The notes beneath the pieces were generated by a model that saw only the letters and a list, made by a program, of their open reading frames with translations, did no database searches and was not told where the DNA came from. A stretch of DNA of 8,672 nucleotides from Gemmatimonadota bacterium (GTDB lineage: Bacteria > Gemmatimonadota > Gemmatimonadetes > Longimicrobiales > Longimicrobiaceae): contig JAHWJJ010000175.1 of the NCBI GenBank assembly GCA_019348475.1, positions 1-8,672 on the forward strand. The letters are read 5' to 3'. Shown in pieces: positions 1 through 6,097 of this stretch (positions within the stretch are counted from its first letter, which is position 1; the number at the start of each line of letters is the position of its first letter). The translations under genes and the position numbers were made by a program.

Positions 1-64
1 TTCACCCGTTCACCCGTTCACCCCTTCACCCCTTCACCCGTTCACCCGTTCACCCCTTCACTTC
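1..64. repeat. Octamer tandem array (TTCACCCS)n after a stop codon
   Basis: Seven octamers, TTCACCCG or TTCACCCC, run head to tail from base 1 to 56. An eighth, degenerate copy (57-64) follows, one base from the stop codon of the minus-strand plug gene. The last base of successive units reads G,G,C,C,G,G,C, a hint of a higher-order 32-bp period. The array probably continues left of the window. On the minus strand each unit carries TGA; since 8 is not a multiple of 3, three units put a stop in every frame. The plus strand has none. There are no unique spacers, so this is not CRISPR. Confidence 0.93.
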
Positions 65-65
65 A

Positions 66-869
66 TCAACCGCGCGCCCTGAACCCCCGCCTCGTCCAGA
101 TCACCACCGTCCCGCACTGCACCCAGCGCGTGCTGAACTCCGCGGGGGTGTCGGACTCGCCGCGGTACACCTCCACCCCCTCGACCTCGTCCGGCTGCAC
201 GTAGTCGTCAATGGCCATGTCCTGCCGCGGCGTCGCGCGAAAGCCCGTCATGGCCGGCTGGTTCACCTGCATCCCGTCCACGAAGAACACCACCGTGCAG
301 CGGTCGGCGTTGCTCCCCTGCGAAAAGCCGGAGCCCGAAGTACCCATCCGCGGCGGTGACGCGCGCAGGTTGGGGATGTTGCGCAGCATGTCGGTGATGC
401 GCACGGGGTGCCGCGCCTCGATCTCCTCGCGGGTGATGAAGCGCCCGGCGCCGTTCTGCATCCGCGAGTAGAAGCCGCGCAGCACGGGGCTCACGTCGCG
501 CGTGGAGCGCGACACCACCGTCACCGGCGCCAGCACCACGCTGGCCACCGCCATCCGCAGTTCCACCTCCACCAGCGAGTCGGCCGAGAGCCCCAGCTGC
601 CCCACCGCGTCGCGGTACCCCACGCGGCCGGCGCGCAGACGGTACGGCCCCGCGCTGACGTCGGCGAACGCGAAGCCGCCGGCGCTGTCCGTGAGGGTGG
701 CGCTCTGCCAGCGGCCGCGGTTGGCGGAAAGGACGACGGTGGCGCGGGGGATGGGGCTGCCGGACGCGTCGTCCAGCAGCCGTCCGCGCACCAGCGTCTG
801 CGCGGGCGCGGGGGGCGCGGCCAGCAGCAGGGCGGCGGCGGCGGGCAGGCACACGCGGTACGGAGGCAT
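66..869 (-). CDS. Secreted plug-domain protein with carboxypeptidase-regulatory-like domain, no barrel
   Basis: The product is 267 aa. Residues 1-23 form a signal peptide with likely cleavage at APA|Q24, so it is exported to the periplasm or outer membrane. Residues 25-107 look like a carboxypeptidase-regulatory-like beta-sandwich (VRGRLLDDASGSPIPRATV; later DSAGGFAFADV and GPYRLRAGRVGY). Residues 110-262 resemble a TonB-receptor plug (RFITREEIEARHP, ITDMLRNIPNL, VFFVDGMQVN, VEGVEVYRG, GTVVIWTRRG). A full receptor would continue for hundreds of residues of barrel; here the protein stops after the plug. C191 and C252 could form a disulfide. The start at 869 is chosen because AGGAGG lies 5 nt upstream and the signal peptide begins there; an in-frame upstream start at 968 would bury it. 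In-frame tandem TGA TGA ends the gene. Barrel-less plug proteins of this kind are, as I recall, common in Gemmatimonadota; their ligand is unknown. Confidence 0.85.
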   Translation of the reverse strand: MPPYRVCLPAAAALLLAAPPAPAQTLVRGRLLDDASGSPIPRATVVLSANRGRWQSATLTDSAGGFAFADVSAGPYRLRAGRVGYRDAVGQLGLSADSLVEVELRMAVASVVLAPVTVVSRSTRDVSPVLRGFYSRMQNGAGRFITREEIEARHPVRITDMLRNIPNLRASPPRMGTSGSGFSQGSNADRCTVVFFVDGMQVNQPAMTGFRATPRQDMAIDDYVQPDEVEGVEVYRGESDTPAEFSTRWVQCGTVVIWTRRGFRARG

Positions 870-872
870 GCG

Positions 873-880
873 GTCCTCCT
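873..880 (-). promoter_or_regulatory. Ribosome binding site deciding the plug-gene start
   Basis: On the minus strand AGGAGG lies 5 nt before the ATG at 869. This is the clearest Shine-Dalgarno in the window and it selects the start that exposes the signal peptide. I found no convincing -10/-35 pair in the short stretch between the terminator at 930-951 and this site. Confidence 0.8.
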
Positions 881-929
881 GGCGGATGGCGGAGGGGGCG
901 GACGGGAGGGCCGGTGGCGCGCTCCCTGG

Positions 930-951
930 AAAAACGGGCGCGCCGGGCCCG
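930..951 (-). terminator. Rho-independent terminator-like hairpin after the ABC/Lrp operon
   Basis: On the minus strand CGGGC, a 7-nt loop and GCCCG are followed directly by TTTTT, starting 34 nt past the RAM-domain stop codon. A second small inverted repeat (GCCGGAC/GTCCGGC, 971-985) overlaps that stop codon but has no T-run. Together they probably end the operon transcript before the plug gene, which would then need its own promoter. The stem is only 5 bp, though entirely G-C. Confidence 0.55.
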
Positions 952-984
952 CTTTTGACGTGCCGCAAGCGCCGGACCGTCCGG

Positions 985-1260
985 CTAGTCGAACATGTCC
1001 CAGGCGCGCTCCAGGTCCTGCCGGGAATAGACCCGGAAGGCCGTCAGGGTGTTGGTGCGCTCGATCCCCTGCACCTGGGCGATGTCTTCGGTCACGATCT
1101 GGGCGATGCGGTCGTACTCCTTCACCCGCAGCACCGCGATCAGGTCCCAGTCGCCCGAGACGGAGTACACTTCGGCCACGCCGGCGATGCCGGCGATGCG
1201 GCGGGCCAGGGCGGGAACGTCGCCGGGAATGGCGCGGATCAGCACGACGGCGGCAACCAT
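985..1260 (-). CDS. Stand-alone Lrp/AsnC ligand-binding (RAM) domain protein
   Basis: The product is 91 aa. It matches the C-terminal ligand-binding half of Lrp/AsnC regulators: MVAAVVLIRA, then an alpha-helical ALARRIAGIAGVAEVYSVSG, a GDWDLIAVLRV strand pair and VQGIERTNTLTAFRVYS. The pattern fits a beta-alpha-beta-beta-alpha-beta fold. There is no helix-turn-helix, so it cannot bind DNA alone; relatives form dimers or octamers that bind amino acids or small effectors, sometimes alongside full-length Lrp proteins. The ATG (1260) overlaps the TGA of the permease gene by one base (TGATG) and has GGAGGG 6 nt upstream, so translation is probably coupled. As last gene of the operon it may sense a substrate or product of the transporter, which is inference. 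No symbol is assigned. Confidence 0.85.
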   Translation of the reverse strand: MVAAVVLIRAIPGDVPALARRIAGIAGVAEVYSVSGDWDLIAVLRVKEYDRIAQIVTEDIAQVQGIERTNTLTAFRVYSRQDLERAWDMFD

Positions 1261-3299
1261 CAGACTCCCTCCGGTGCGGGGGTGGGGACCACGGGATCGG
1301 CGCGGCGGGGAAGCATCCACACCCCCAGCGCCAGCAGCAGCGCGCCGCCGGCCACCGTGGGCCACGACAGCGATTCGCCGCGGAACGCCAGCCGCTGCAC
1401 GGCCGGCTGCCACAGGAGCAGCACCACGAACGCGTTGTTGATGAAGTGCATCAGCATACTCGCGAAAACGCTGCGCGAGTGCCAGACCACCCATCCCATC
1501 AGCAGGCCTATGAAGGCCGTGGGCAAAAAGCGCAGCGCCGTCTCGAACGACAGGTGAAAGGCGCCGAAGATGCCGGCGGAGAGCGCCACGGCGTGCCACC
1601 CCCGCATCTCGCGCCCCAGCGACTGCAGCAGCACGCCGCGAAACACCAGCTCCTCGCAGACGGCCGGCGTAAGCGCGGCGATGAAGAAGAGCCAGAGCGC
1701 GCGCCGGGCGTCCGCCGCCGTCAGCAGCTCCTGCAGGGGGACCAGGCTCTCCAGCCCGCCCTCGAACAGCTGCATCTCCAGCCAGACGATGCTCCATCCC
1801 ACGGGAATGCCGCCCAGCGCGATCATCCCCGCCGCCAGCAGCGTCCGGGGGGCCGGCGCGCGGACCGCCAGCGTCCGCCGCCAATCGTACGGCCCCAGCG
1901 CGGCGAACGCGAGGGCGGGAAGGGCCAGCAGCAGCCACTGCGAGGCCAGCAGCCCGCCCTCGCCCAGCCCCCCCTGCAGCCGCGGCCCCAGGTGAAAGAA
2001 GAGCAGCGCCACCGCGGCGATGAACGCCATCGCCTCCGCGGGAAGGGGGATGCCGCGGTCCGCCGCGCGCCAGGCGCGGATTCGCTCTCCCCATCCCCCG
2101 CCGCGGGGCGCCTCCCCCGACCCGCCGCCGAACAGCACCTCCTCGCGCCCGAACGCGCGCGAGGCGAAGACGAGCGCCAGCGCCGCGTATCCCCCCGTCG
2201 AAAGGACGGCGAGCACGGAGGGGATCAGGGGTGGATCCCCCGTCATCAGCTCGCGGAAGAACATGGCCACCCCCACCACCGGGAACAGGGCGAGCGCGGG
2301 GGTAAAGTCGATCCCCGGCAGCGTCACCACCAGCAGCGGGAGCGTGGCGGCGAGCTGCGCCGGGGTGAGCGCGTTCTGCGCCTCCTTGAAGCTCTGCGCC
2401 CGCAGCGCCAGCCCCAGGAACGCCGCGGCGAACAGCACCGCCAGGGGGACGAGCGCGACGAAGACCAGGAGCGCGGCGCCGGGGGGGAGCGTAAAGCGCA
2501 GCTCCGCCGCCGCGCCCAGGCGAAAGATGCCGGACTGGAAGGTGAGCAGCATGCTGGCCAGGTTCGCCACCGCCGCCGCCAGCCCGATGAGCGCCACGGC
2601 CGCGAACTTCCCGGCGACGATCTCCGCCGCGGGGACCGGCGCCGTGAGCAGCGTCTCCAGCGTGCCGCGCTCCTTCTCCCCCGCGGCCATGTCGATGGCG
2701 GGGTAGAAGGTGCCCAGCAGCGTCATCAGCACCAGGATCAGCGGCAGAAAGCGGCCCAGCGTGTATCCGCCCGCCTCCTCGGCCGTGGCGACGGACGAGT
2801 CCGCCACCGCCAGCGGGGTGGCAAAGCTTTCCGGGAGCCCGGCGCCGCGCAGGCGGGCGGCCAGCAGCGTGTCGCCCCAGGCGTCCAGCCGCGCCGCCGC
2901 CAGCTCCTGCGCGCGCCGCGAGCGGTCGTCCGTGGCGTCGTAGAGGATGCGCGCCTCCCTGGACCCCGCCGCCGCCGCCGGTGCGGCGTCCAGGACCACC
3001 GCCGCCTCCACGTTCCCCTCGCGGACGGCGGCCACGGTCGCGCGCTCCGCGCCGAAGACGCGGATGGCGCTGTCGCCGTCCATGAACCGCACCAGCGCCG
3101 GGTCCGCGCCCGCCACGGCCACCTTCGCGGGTGCCGCGCTCAGCTGCCGCTGGCCGAAGATGGCGATCTGCTGGATGAGGACGAGCATCGCTGGGTACAG
3201 CAGCGTCGGCAGCACCAGCATCATGAACAGGGTGCGCCGGTCGCGGATCGTCTCCCGCAGCTCCTTTCCCAGCACCGTCCGGACCGTCTGCCAGCGCAT
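1260..3299 (-). CDS. ABC-2 permease fused to CPBP intramembrane protease
   Basis: Numbered from a GTG at 3302, the product is 680 aa. ATG at 3299 gives 679; both overlap the TGA of the ATPase gene and I chose the ATG because the TGATG overlap repeats at the next junction. Residues 1-380 form an ABC-2/NatB-type permease: a cytosolic start (LGKELRETIRDRRTLF), TM1 near 25-47, a large extracytoplasmic domain (about 50-180), then several TM segments including GEKERGTLETLLTAPV (208-223), a loop typical of ABC-2 permeases. Residues 420-665 form a CPBP (Abi) glutamic protease with all three motifs: EELVFR (E550, E551, R555), FGAFH (F579, H583) and HFINN (H619, N623). This fusion is a known architecture; CPBP proteins are relatives of Rce1 prenyl endopeptidase, and some act in bacteriocin maturation or immunity. 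The substrate is unknown. It probably pairs with the ATPase immediately upstream. Confidence 0.9.
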   Translation of the reverse strand: MRWQTVRTVLGKELRETIRDRRTLFMMLVLPTLLYPAMLVLIQQIAIFGQRQLSAAPAKVAVAGADPALVRFMDGDSAIRVFGAERATVAAVREGNVEAAVVLDAAPAAAAGSREARILYDATDDRSRRAQELAAARLDAWGDTLLAARLRGAGLPESFATPLAVADSSVATAEEAGGYTLGRFLPLILVLMTLLGTFYPAIDMAAGEKERGTLETLLTAPVPAAEIVAGKFAAVALIGLAAAVANLASMLLTFQSGIFRLGAAAELRFTLPPGAALLVFVALVPLAVLFAAAFLGLALRAQSFKEAQNALTPAQLAATLPLLVVTLPGIDFTPALALFPVVGVAMFFRELMTGDPPLIPSVLAVLSTGGYAALALVFASRAFGREEVLFGGGSGEAPRGGGWGERIRAWRAADRGIPLPAEAMAFIAAVALLFFHLGPRLQGGLGEGGLLASQWLLLALPALAFAALGPYDWRRTLAVRAPAPRTLLAAGMIALGGIPVGWSIVWLEMQLFEGGLESLVPLQELLTAADARRALWLFFIAALTPAVCEELVFRGVLLQSLGREMRGWHAVALSAGIFGAFHLSFETALRFLPTAFIGLLMGWVVWHSRSVFASMLMHFINNAFVVLLLWQPAVQRLAFRGESLSWPTVAGGALLLALGVWMLPRRADPVVPTPAPEGV

Positions 3300-4021
3300 C
3301 ACGCCGCCTCGCGCGCGATGCGGAGGAAGGCGCGCGCCAGGTTGGCCTCGCCGCTGCGAGCGACGATCTCGTCCGCCGTCCCTTCCTCCACCAGCCGGCC
3401 CCCCGCCAGGATGCCGACGCGGTCCGCCAGCAGCTCCACCTCGCTCATGTGGTGGGTGCTGAAGAGGACGGCGCGCCCGCGCCCCCGCGCATCCGCCACG
3501 AAGTCGTAGATGGCCTGGCCGCTCAGCACGTCCAGCCCCAGCGTGGGCTCATCCAGCACCAGCGCCGGGGCATCGTGCACCGCCGCCCGGGCGATGCTCA
3601 CCCGCTGCCGCTGGCCGGTGGAGAGGCGCCCGCACAGCCGGTCCGCGAAGTCGCCGATGGCGAACCGCTCCACCATCGCTTCCACGCGCGCTTCGATGCG
3701 CCGCTCATCCACCCCCTGCAGCCGCGCGAAGTAGCGCAGCAGCTCGCGGGGGGTCAGGCGGGCGTACAGCCCCATGGACGCGGCCAGGAATCCGAGGCGG
3801 CGGCGCACCTCCAGCGGCTGCGTCCGCGCGTCGAATCCCCCGATGCGCGCCGTGCCTTCCGTGGGAGCAAGCAGGGTGGCCAGGCAGCGCAGGGCGGTGG
3901 TCTTTCCCGCGCCGTTGGCGCCCAGCAGCGCGTACACCTCTCCCGGCGCCACGCGCAGCGACAGCCCGCGCACCGCGACGAACCCGCCGTAGGCCTTGGA
4001 GAGGGATTCGAACTCGATCAA
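3299..4021 (-). CDS. ABC transporter ATP-binding protein, NatA-like
   Basis: The product is 240 aa, a normal length for a single nucleotide-binding domain. Motifs in order: Walker A GANGAGKT (34-41), signature LSTGQRQRV (133-141), Walker B LVLDEP (154-159), D-loop GLD (162-164) and switch histidine in STHH (H190). The usual Q-loop glutamine is not obvious; the region reads GFLAASMGLYARLT (78-90), which I recognise as the NatA-type pattern GF-x5-GLY-x-RLT. It energises the permease encoded just downstream, whose start overlaps this stop. The start is TTG at 4021: it gives the expected MIEFESLSKAYG, and a TGA lies 10 codons upstream with no ATG or GTG between. No Shine-Dalgarno is visible, so translation may be weak or leader-dependent. 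An octamer array lies in the leader. The natA label is by family only. Confidence 0.92.
   Translation of the reverse strand: MIEFESLSKAYGGFVAVRGLSLRVAPGEVYALLGANGAGKTTALRCLATLLAPTEGTARIGGFDARTQPLEVRRRLGFLAASMGLYARLTPRELLRYFARLQGVDERRIEARVEAMVERFAIGDFADRLCGRLSTGQRQRVSIARAAVHDAPALVLDEPTLGLDVLSGQAIYDFVADARGRGRAVLFSTHHMSEVELLADRVGILAGGRLVEEGTADEIVARSGEANLARAFLRIAREAA
4019..4021 (-). promoter_or_regulatory. TTG start codon without Shine-Dalgarno
   Basis: The only in-frame initiation codon between the upstream in-frame TGA (4052-4054) and the conserved N-terminus is TTG. The 20 nt before it lack any AGGAGG-like stretch. Starting here is inferred from protein alignment style (MIEF...LSKAYG), not from a ribosome site. 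Confidence 0.6.
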
Positions 4022-4029
4022 GCGAGGGA

Positions 4030-4066
4030 AGTGCGTGAGTGCGGGAGTGCGTCAGTGCGGGAGTGG
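4030..4066. repeat. Octamer tandem array AGTGCGKS in the ABC operon leader
   Basis: Four octamers lie head to tail: AGTGCGTG, AGTGCGGG, AGTGCGTC, AGTGCGGG, then a partial AGTGG. It starts 9 bp upstream of the TTG start codon, so it sits where ribosome binding would occur. The period (8 bp) is the same as the TTCACCCS arrays but the unit differs. Confidence 0.85.
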
Positions 4067-4142
4067 CCCCGGCGCGGGGAAGATAGGGTGCGGCGAGGCG
4101 GAGTGCGAGGCGGGGGCGGGGTGGGCTCAGCGCCACGCCCAC

Positions 4143-4218
4143 GCCACGGGCTAAAGCCCGTGGCTGGAAATGCCATAAGCCCGGTCTTGGCTCGTTCCTC
4201 GCCAAACCGGGCTTCAAC
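4143..4218 (-). repeat. Two-hairpin intergenic repeat, copy A
   Basis: Read on the minus strand, the element starts TTGAAGCCC. Hairpin 1 has a 9-bp stem (arms 4206-4214 and 4177-4185), an unpaired G (4186), a 5-bp inner stem TTGGC/GCCAA (4187-4191 and 4201-4205) and a 9-nt loop. A 12-nt linker ending in TTTCCA leads to hairpin 2, GCCACGGGCT / AGCCCGTGGC (4143-4152 and 4155-4164), nearly a perfect palindrome. Copies B and C share the layout and linker. Confidence 0.9.
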
Positions 4219-4352
4219 CGCTCGCGTGGATCCGGCCGCCGGCGCACGCCGTGGCCGAGTCGCAGGCGCGCTGAACAACCACGCCGTACATCAATCGTGC
4301 CGGGCGAGATCCCACGCGCCCGTCCAGGCGCGGGCCCCATATCCCGAGCAGG

Positions 4353-4429
4353 TGAAGCCCCGCCGGGCGAGCTCCGCGAGCCCAGGCGGGGCTTATGGCC
4401 GTTCCAGGCCCAGGCTTTAGCCCGGGTGG
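4353..4429 (+). repeat. Two-hairpin intergenic repeat, copy B
   Basis: Read on the plus strand. Hairpin 1: AAGCCCCGC (4355-4363) pairs with GCGGGGCTT (4386-4394), with an unpaired G at 4385 and a 4-bp inner stem GGGC/GCCC around loop GAGCTCCGCGA. The linker ATGGCCGTTCCAG leads to hairpin 2, built on GGCTTTAGCC (4413-4422) with a mismatch (A4412/C4423) and three more G-C pairs. It lies inverted relative to copy A, about 135 bp away. Confidence 0.88.
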
Positions 4430-4430
4430 T

Positions 4431-4446
4431 TTCGTCCCGGGACGAA
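4431..4446. promoter_or_regulatory. Perfect 16-bp palindrome
   Basis: TTCGTCCC followed by GGGACGAA is a gapless dyad directly after repeat copy B. It has the size and symmetry of an operator for a dimeric regulator, but no promoter is visible beside it. It could equally be an extension of the repeat, although copies A and C lack it. No T-run follows on either strand, so a terminator is unlikely. Confidence 0.4.
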
Positions 4447-4483
4447 CACGGGCGGGGGGCGCGATTCCCGCATGGCCACCCCG

Positions 4484-4538
4484 TTCACCCGTTCACCCGT
4501 TCACCCGTTCACCCGTTCACCCGTTCACCCGTTCACCG
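4484..4538. repeat. Octamer tandem array (TTCACCCG)6 after the dacB stop
   Basis: Six perfect TTCACCCG units (4484-4531) and a truncated seventh (TTCACCG, 4532-4538) end one base before the dacB stop codon. On the dacB strand the unit is CGGGTGAA, so a second in-frame TGA occurs within five codons of the true stop. It uses the same unit and the same position relative to a stop codon as the array at 1-64. Confidence 0.94.
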
Positions 4539-4539
4539 C

Positions 4540-6051
4540 TCATCCCGCCGCCGCGATCGCACGCACCACGTCATCGATCCCCGCCTTCATCCGCGACGAG
4601 GGCTGGCCGGAGCCGTTGGCGATGATGGCGAAGATGATCTCGCGCCCGTCCGGCAGGGTCAGGAACCCGCTGAGCGAATCCACCCCGCCGATGTACCCGG
4701 TTTTGGCCGCCACCCGCCCGCGCAGGTCCGTCAGCCGGTTCCGCAGCGACCCGTCTTCCGCGCCGGAAAGGGGGAGCGCGCGGCGGACCATCTCCTGGCG
4801 CGGCGTGCGGCGCACGTAGTCCAGCAGCCGCACCAGCGCGCGCGGCGTCACCCGGTTGCGGTCCGAAAGGCCGGAGCCGTCGCGCAGCACGAACTCCGCC
4901 GAGTCGATCCCCACCACCGCGGTCAGGAACTCGCGCTCCACCGCCAGCCCCGCGGCCCAGCTCCCCTCGCCGCGCACCTCGCGCCCCAGCGTCTTCACCA
5001 GCAGCTCCGCGAACCAGTTCTGGCTCTTCATCAGCACCGGTCCGATGGCCTGCGGCAGCGGCGGCGAGCGCCACTCCACCAGCGCCGTCGCGGCGGAGAC
5101 GGTGGACGCGGAGGGGTCCGAGACCACGCGTACCGGATCGCGCGCCACGTCGATGCCCCTGCGCTCCAGCACCTCGCGGAAAACGATGCCCGTAAAGCGC
5201 GCCGGGTTGTCGACGGCGAACGACTCCGTGTCCGCGGCCGTCCCCAGCGGCAGGTTGCCCACGGCGCGCACCGCGCCCGGCGCCGAACCGCGCTCCAGGT
5301 TGAAGGTGTGCGGGCGCCCGGCGGCCACCGTGCGCGACGCGTTCTCCAGCGTCCACGCGCCGCTGGCGGGCGAGCCCGTGATGCGCGCGGGCGCCCCCGC
5401 GGAGGCGCCGGGAAGGATGCGGAAGTCGATGGAGTTGTCGTTCAGCCCCAGCGCCCCCACCGGCGCCGCGTACCACCAGCGCAGGTCGTACGCGTCCCAG
5501 TCGGCCCGCACGTACTCGCGGTCCATCCAGCTCTCGTCCGCCACGATGCCGCCGCTGATGCGCCGGATGCCGCGCGCCCGCAGCGAGTCCGCCAGCATCT
5601 CCAGCACGGCCGTGCGCGTGGGAAAGTAGCGCGCGCTGATCATGGGGTCGCCGCGGCCGTACAGCACCATGTCGCCCTCCACCGTGCCGTCGCGCACCGG
5701 GCCCGCGGCGTACAGCGTGGTGCGGAAGCGGTAGTCCGAATCCAGGTGGTGCGCCGCCGCGGCCGCCACCACCAGCTTGAGGTTGGACGCGGGGATCAGC
5801 GGGCGCGCCGCGTTGCGCGAATACAGCGTGCGCCCGGTGCCGGCCTCGCGCACCTCGATCCCCCACTGCGCCCGCGCCAGGTGCGGGCGGGCCAGGATGG
5901 AGTCGATCCGCGCGGCCAGCCGCGGGTTCGCGGGCGCGGAAGTGGCGTACGCGTACGAACCCGCTACATTGGCGGGGCGAGGGTTCTGCGCGGCCAGCGG
6001 CACGATCGCCGCGAGGGCCAGCAGCCCGGCGCCCAGGCGGCGCGGGATCAT
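4540..6051 (-). CDS. dacB: D-alanyl-D-alanine carboxypeptidase/endopeptidase (peptidase S13, PBP4 type)
   Basis: The product is 503 aa, within the family range. It trims the terminal D-Ala of peptidoglycan pentapeptides and can cut D-Ala-mDAP cross-links in the periplasm. Residues 1-21 are a signal peptide (MIPRRLGAGLLALAAIVPLA, cleavage near A21|Q22). All three penicillin-binding motifs are present: SxxK as S89-N-L-K92 in PASNLKL, SxN as S343-Q-N345 in SQNWFAELLVKTLG, and KTG at K450-T-G452 in AAKTGYIGGVDSLSGFL. The family signature DGSGLSDRN is at 391-399. PBP4 of E. coli has SDN where this has SQN. The start at 6051 is chosen because it opens the signal peptide; GTG at 6054 is adjacent in frame, and the ribosome site is weak. 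It is divergent from the response regulator, with 46 bp between starts, and its stop is followed by an octamer array. Confidence 0.93.
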   Translation of the reverse strand: MIPRRLGAGLLALAAIVPLAAQNPRPANVAGSYAYATSAPANPRLAARIDSILARPHLARAQWGIEVREAGTGRTLYSRNAARPLIPASNLKLVVAAAAAHHLDSDYRFRTTLYAAGPVRDGTVEGDMVLYGRGDPMISARYFPTRTAVLEMLADSLRARGIRRISGGIVADESWMDREYVRADWDAYDLRWWYAAPVGALGLNDNSIDFRILPGASAGAPARITGSPASGAWTLENASRTVAAGRPHTFNLERGSAPGAVRAVGNLPLGTAADTESFAVDNPARFTGIVFREVLERRGIDVARDPVRVVSDPSASTVSAATALVEWRSPPLPQAIGPVLMKSQNWFAELLVKTLGREVRGEGSWAAGLAVEREFLTAVVGIDSAEFVLRDGSGLSDRNRVTPRALVRLLDYVRRTPRQEMVRRALPLSGAEDGSLRNRLTDLRGRVAAKTGYIGGVDSLSGFLTLPDGREIIFAIIANGSGQPSSRMKAGIDDVVRAIAAAG

Positions 6052-6097
6052 CACTCGGAGATCGGGCACGGATGCGATCGGGTTGGGTGGCGGCCGG
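6052..6097. promoter_or_regulatory. 46-bp divergent intergenic spacer
   Basis: This spacer separates the dacB start (minus) from the response-regulator start (plus). No canonical -10/-35 pair and no strong Shine-Dalgarno is seen in either direction (GGTTGGGTGG precedes the plus-strand ATG; only GAG precedes dacB). At least one promoter probably lies inside the neighbouring coding sequence, or the transcripts have very short leaders. Confidence 0.4.

Larger units (their letters stand above)
4022..4539. other. 518-bp gene-free region between dacB end and ABC operon start
   Basis: This stretch has no credible gene. From left to right it holds an octamer array (4030-4066), a CCCCG-GCG-CGGGG hairpin (4067-4079), repeat copy A (4143-4218), an unexplained 130-bp segment (4219-4352), repeat copy B (4353-4429), a perfect 16-bp palindrome (4431-4446) and a second TTCACCCG array (4484-4538). 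It must carry the promoter of the ABC operon (minus strand) and the dacB 3' end, but I see no strong -35/-10 pair. Confidence 0.75.

Noticed and set aside
66..869. Reading the plug protein as a carboxypeptidase
   Set aside because: Only the regulatory-like beta-sandwich is present; there is no zinc-peptidase catalytic domain.
971..985. GCCGGAC/GTCCGGC as the operon terminator
   Set aside because: It overlaps the stop codon and has no T-run; the hairpin at 930-951 with five T is the better candidate.
408..3509. Very long open frame on the plus strand opposite the ABC operon, and a similar one at 4297-7035
   Set aside because: High GC leaves few stop codons. Both translations are low-complexity (Arg, Ala, Gly, Gln, His, Pro-rich), have no domains, and lie antisense to or in another frame of well-supported genes. 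The second reads straight through the octamer array because that array has no stops on the plus strand.
4080..4085. TATCTT on the minus strand as a -10 box for the ABC operon
   Set aside because: No -35 at 16-18 bp: the spaced hexamer matches the consensus at only two of six positions.
4484..4538. CRISPR-like array
   Set aside because: The units are 8 bp and contiguous with no unique spacers, and no cas gene is near.
5965..5970. TACATT on the plus strand as a -10 box for the response regulator
   Set aside because: It lies inside dacB about 130 bp before the start and has no convincing -35, so it is compatible with chance.
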